A DNA stretch of 64,000 bases from Pseudomonas mendocina (GTDB lineage: Bacteria; Pseudomonadota; Gammaproteobacteria; Pseudomonadales; Pseudomonadaceae). This document shows positions 62,372 through 64,000 of the stretch, one piece after another. A program made the translations under genes and the position numbers. The notes beneath the pieces were generated by a model, which searched no databases, was not told the DNA's origin, and saw nothing but the letters and a program-made list of their open reading frames with translations. The stretch covers positions 3,100,001 to 3,164,000 of the forward strand of contig CP148074.1 of assembly GCA_037482215.1 (NCBI GenBank). The letters are read 5' to 3'. Within the stretch, counting starts at the first letter, position 1. Each line of letters begins with the position of its first letter.

Positions 62372-63070
62372 ATGGCAGCCACATCGGCATCCGAGAAATC
62401 GGTCTCGCCCATCGTCGTCCCCGGCCAGCTCACGCTGCGCACCATCCGCGGCAAGAACGGCCCCTTCACGGTCGGTCGCCTCGCCACGCACCTGGGTACC
62501 TTCGAGGTCAAGGACCCGGAGCTGGAGCAATACCCCGAAGGCAAGTACGACGGGGAATTCATCATCAGGTACATCTTCCCGAAGTCCTACCCGGTCGGTG
62601 GCGGCATGCGCTTCGAGATCCGTGCCAGCCTGGACGGGATGACGCTCTACGACATCGACAAACTGAGCCGTGACGAGGCACGCAGCTTCGCCACCCAGGA
62701 CGTCGATCCGCTCGATGAAGAGCTGGGCGCGCAGCCTGCAGTAACGCCGGCAACACCGGCCAAGACTGCCAAAACGTCCAAGCCCGCCAAGCCCGCACCC
62801 GTGCAGGCATCCACGGATCCGCTGGTCGATACCACGCCCTTCGGCGTGGATGCGCCGACGCCCGCTGCGGCAACTGCTCCCGGCAGTACCGAAGATGGCG
62901 ACGCCGCGCTGTTCAGCTTGCTCTGGCCACTGGGCGAGTCCGTGAAACTGGATTCGACCATCGACCGCCGCACCCTGCGCGCGCAGATCGTCCGCCTGGG
63001 CGAACTGGGCTACGCGCTGGACTTCAAGACGCAGGAGTGGAGCCGCCAGGCCGAACTGCAACCTGCGTAG
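62372..63070 (+). CDS. DUF3275 family ICE protein
   Basis: A 232-residue protein of DUF3275: PGQLTLRTIRGKNGPFTVGRLATHLGTFEVKDPELEQYPEGKYDGEFIIRYIFPKSY (N-terminal beta-rich domain to about 110), an Ala/Pro/Lys linker (about 120-175) and a C-terminal helical part (LFSLLWPLGESVKLDSTIDRRTLRAQIVRLGELGYALD). It is always close to the DUF3577 gene in these elements; function unknown. CTAAGGAG precedes the ATG. Confidence 0.87.
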   Translation: MAATSASEKSVSPIVVPGQLTLRTIRGKNGPFTVGRLATHLGTFEVKDPELEQYPEGKYDGEFIIRYIFPKSYPVGGGMRFEIRASLDGMTLYDIDKLSRDEARSFATQDVDPLDEELGAQPAVTPATPAKTAKTSKPAKPAPVQASTDPLVDTTPFGVDAPTPAAATAPGSTEDGDAALFSLLWPLGESVKLDSTIDRRTLRAQIVRLGELGYALDFKTQEWSRQAELQPA

Positions 63071-63076
63071 TACTGG

Positions 63077-63159
63077 ACACCGCATCTGCGGTGTTCATCC
63101 ACCCGCCGGGGGTCTTCCCCACCGGGGAGGCTTCTGGCTCAATTTTTCCAGGAGGCCTC
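63077..63159 (+). promoter_or_regulatory. Switch-like leader of the 135-residue gene
   Basis: ACACCGCA / TGCGGTGT hairpin (63077-63094), then GGGG (63108)-CCCC (63117)-GGGG (63124), which allow two exclusive stems, and finally GAGGC/CTGG (63127-63137) pairing with CCAG/GCCTC (63148-63159), which encloses the ribosome binding site AGGAGG (63150-63155). Confidence 0.55.
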
Positions 63160-63161
63160 TC

Positions 63162-63569
63162 ATGGGCTGGTATTTCTCACCCCAATCGCGGTCTGAACTG
63201 ATCGCGGAGTTGATCGCACCGCAAGAGACCGAGCGCGCCAGCGTCAAGGTCATCGCCCACGCGCTGCGTGGCAACGTCCTCTGGTCCGTTGTGCAAGTGA
63301 CGGCCAAGGCCGAAGGCGTACACCGTGATCTCGCACCGGGCCAGTCCCTGCGCACCATCCGCTGCGATCTGCTGGAACGCAGCGGCAGCCAGTGGGGCTA
63401 CAAGCCGCTGGACGAATCCATGCACCCGTACTACTACTCGTGCCCGCTGTCCTATCTGAACCTCGCACCGGAGCAGTCCGCCGACTGGCGTGCAGGCGTT
63501 CGCGCTTACCACGCACGGCGGCGCGCACCCAAGGCGACCACAGCCCCAGCTACGGCGCTGACGGCCTGA
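63162..63569 (+). CDS. Conserved ICE protein (MGWYFSPQSR family), unknown function
   Basis: A 135-residue protein that starts MGWYFSPQSRSELIAELI and contains VKVIAHALRGNVLWSVVQVTAK, a basic centre and HPYYYSCPLSYLNLAPEQSADWRAGVRAYHARR. The opening is highly typical of a small family in conjugative islands; I know no function. AGGAGG lies 6 bases before the ATG within a predicted hairpin. Transcribed in the same direction as all ICE genes here. Confidence 0.8.
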   Translation: MGWYFSPQSRSELIAELIAPQETERASVKVIAHALRGNVLWSVVQVTAKAEGVHRDLAPGQSLRTIRCDLLERSGSQWGYKPLDESMHPYYYSCPLSYLNLAPEQSADWRAGVRAYHARRRAPKATTAPATALTA

Positions 63570-63595
63570 ACCAGAGCGTTTTACTTCCACCCCAA

Positions 63596-63626
63596 GGGGC
63601 AGCACTTGCCCCTGCGGGCGGTGCTG
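63596..63626 (+). promoter_or_regulatory. Overlapping hairpins before the last gene
   Basis: GGGGCA-GCACT-TGCCCC (63596/63597-63612) and CAGCAC / GTGCTG (63600-63626) overlap and exclude each other. The start codon is 26 bases downstream. Confidence 0.52.
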
Positions 63627-63651
63627 TTCCCGTTCATCCGAGGACACCACC

Positions 63652-64000
63652 ATGCCCGCAAACACTTCTTCCACCACGCTGTACCGCATCGACGAATGCC
63701 CGGACGTGATGGCCGACGCTTGCGTCGGCGATGACCAGGGCAACCTGATCTTCCTGTCGATCTGGGCGCGGGACACCGCCGTCCAGCAGTTCCTGGCTCG
63801 CCTGACCCTCGGGCGCGACGAGCAGGGGCTGGAGCAGTTCCACCTCATCACCGACCAGGACGGTAGCGTCCCGGTGTTCGTCGGCAACGTCGATCGCCTG
63901 GAAAAGCGCATGACCCGCGCCTACCGGCGAACGCTGTTCGGTTCGCTGTCCAACGTGTGGCTGTTCGATCGGCGCTGCGTCAAGCCCGACAAGGCCAACG
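63652..64000 (+). CDS. Conserved ICE protein, cut by the window edge
   Basis: Open frame from the ATG at 63652 to the end of the window (116 residues visible, no stop). It reads TTLYRIDECPDVMADACVGDDQGNLIFLSIWARDTAVQQFLARLTLG and continues with VPVFVGNVDRLEKRMTRAYRRTLFGSLSNVWLFDRRCVKPDKAN. Codon use is like its neighbours. CGAGGACACC serves as a modest ribosome binding site. I do not recognise a named domain; the C-terminus lies outside. Confidence 0.72.
   Translation, partial: MPANTSSTTLYRIDECPDVMADACVGDDQGNLIFLSIWARDTAVQQFLARLTLGRDEQGLEQFHLITDQDGSVPVFVGNVDRLEKRMTRAYRRTLFGSLSNVWLFDRRCVKPDKAN

Noticed and set aside
44023..64000. CRISPR arrays, insertion sequences, resistance or defence genes in the ICE part
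   Set aside because: No spaced direct repeats of CRISPR type, no transposase-like protein and no cargo gene were found; all proteins belong to the ICE backbone or are unknown.

Overview
Positions 1-44022 look like Pseudomonas core chromosome. The algU-mucA-mucB-mucC-mucD cluster followed by lepA-lepB-rnc-era-recO-pdxJ, together with nadB, sdhE/ygfX, ygfZ, tctDE, opdH-tctCBA, ung, a valine/branched-acid catabolic operon and an alkylsulfatase/LysR pair, reproduces from memory the gene order of the P. aeruginosa PAO1 stretch around PA0735-PA0783. Coding is moderately GC-rich, with frequent ATGA-type overlaps and Pseudomonas-style REP hairpins between genes.

Layout of the chromosome part. 0.1-2.0 kb: VF530-family protein and proline symporter PutP. 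2.5-8.3 kb: HDOD protein, a PruR-like AraC regulator, a chagasin-type peptidase inhibitor, a YhhN protein, cmoAB (tRNA wobble uridine modification) and a periplasmic solute-binding protein. 8.3-18.7 kb: a long leftward block of pdxJ, recO, era, rnc, lepB, lepA and the sigma-22 envelope-stress operon, with two AlgU-type promoters upstream of algU. 19-23.3 kb: nadB, ygfX/sdhE, ygfZ and a second HDOD protein. 23.4-31 kb: the TctDE two-component system, divergent from the porin opdH and the tricarboxylate transporter tctCBA. 31-39 kb: ung, an AraC regulator and a five-gene acyl-CoA degradation operon. 39-44 kb: alkylsulfatase/LysR, small proteins and rsuA.

At 43949-44022 lies tRNA-Gly(CCC). Directly after its 3' end the sequence becomes more GC-rich and changes to an integrative and conjugative element (ICE) of the ICEclc/PAGI-2/SPI-7 backbone type, which runs off the right edge. 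Its order is integrase, BisR-like protein, alpA, parA, shi-like gene, ParB-domain BisD-like, DUF2857 BisC-like, STY4528 replication protein, TIGR03761, DUF3158/InrR-like, ssb, topB, then a string of small ICE-conserved genes including DUF3577 (STY4534) and DUF3275. In ICEclc this regulatory block sits at the end opposite to intB13; here it directly follows the integrase on the same strand. The first half would decide when the element becomes active (bistable switch, division arrest). The second half would handle replication and DNA processing.

The most interesting material is non-coding and in the ICE. (1) A three-hairpin RNA motif with an invariant ACATGCC linker occurs three times (57791, 60046, 61184), each upstream of a small gene, with compensatory changes in every stem. 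(2) Many leaders from 57 to 63.7 kb have mutually exclusive hairpins and pairings that hide the ribosome binding site. (3) A 23-bp palindrome occurs three times, in front of the TIGR03761-inrR-ssb operon (two copies) and in front of topB. (4) A perfect DnaA box, inverted repeats and an AT-rich stretch lie inside the STY4528 replication gene and look like an embedded origin. All database matches named here are from memory of the families; no search was run.
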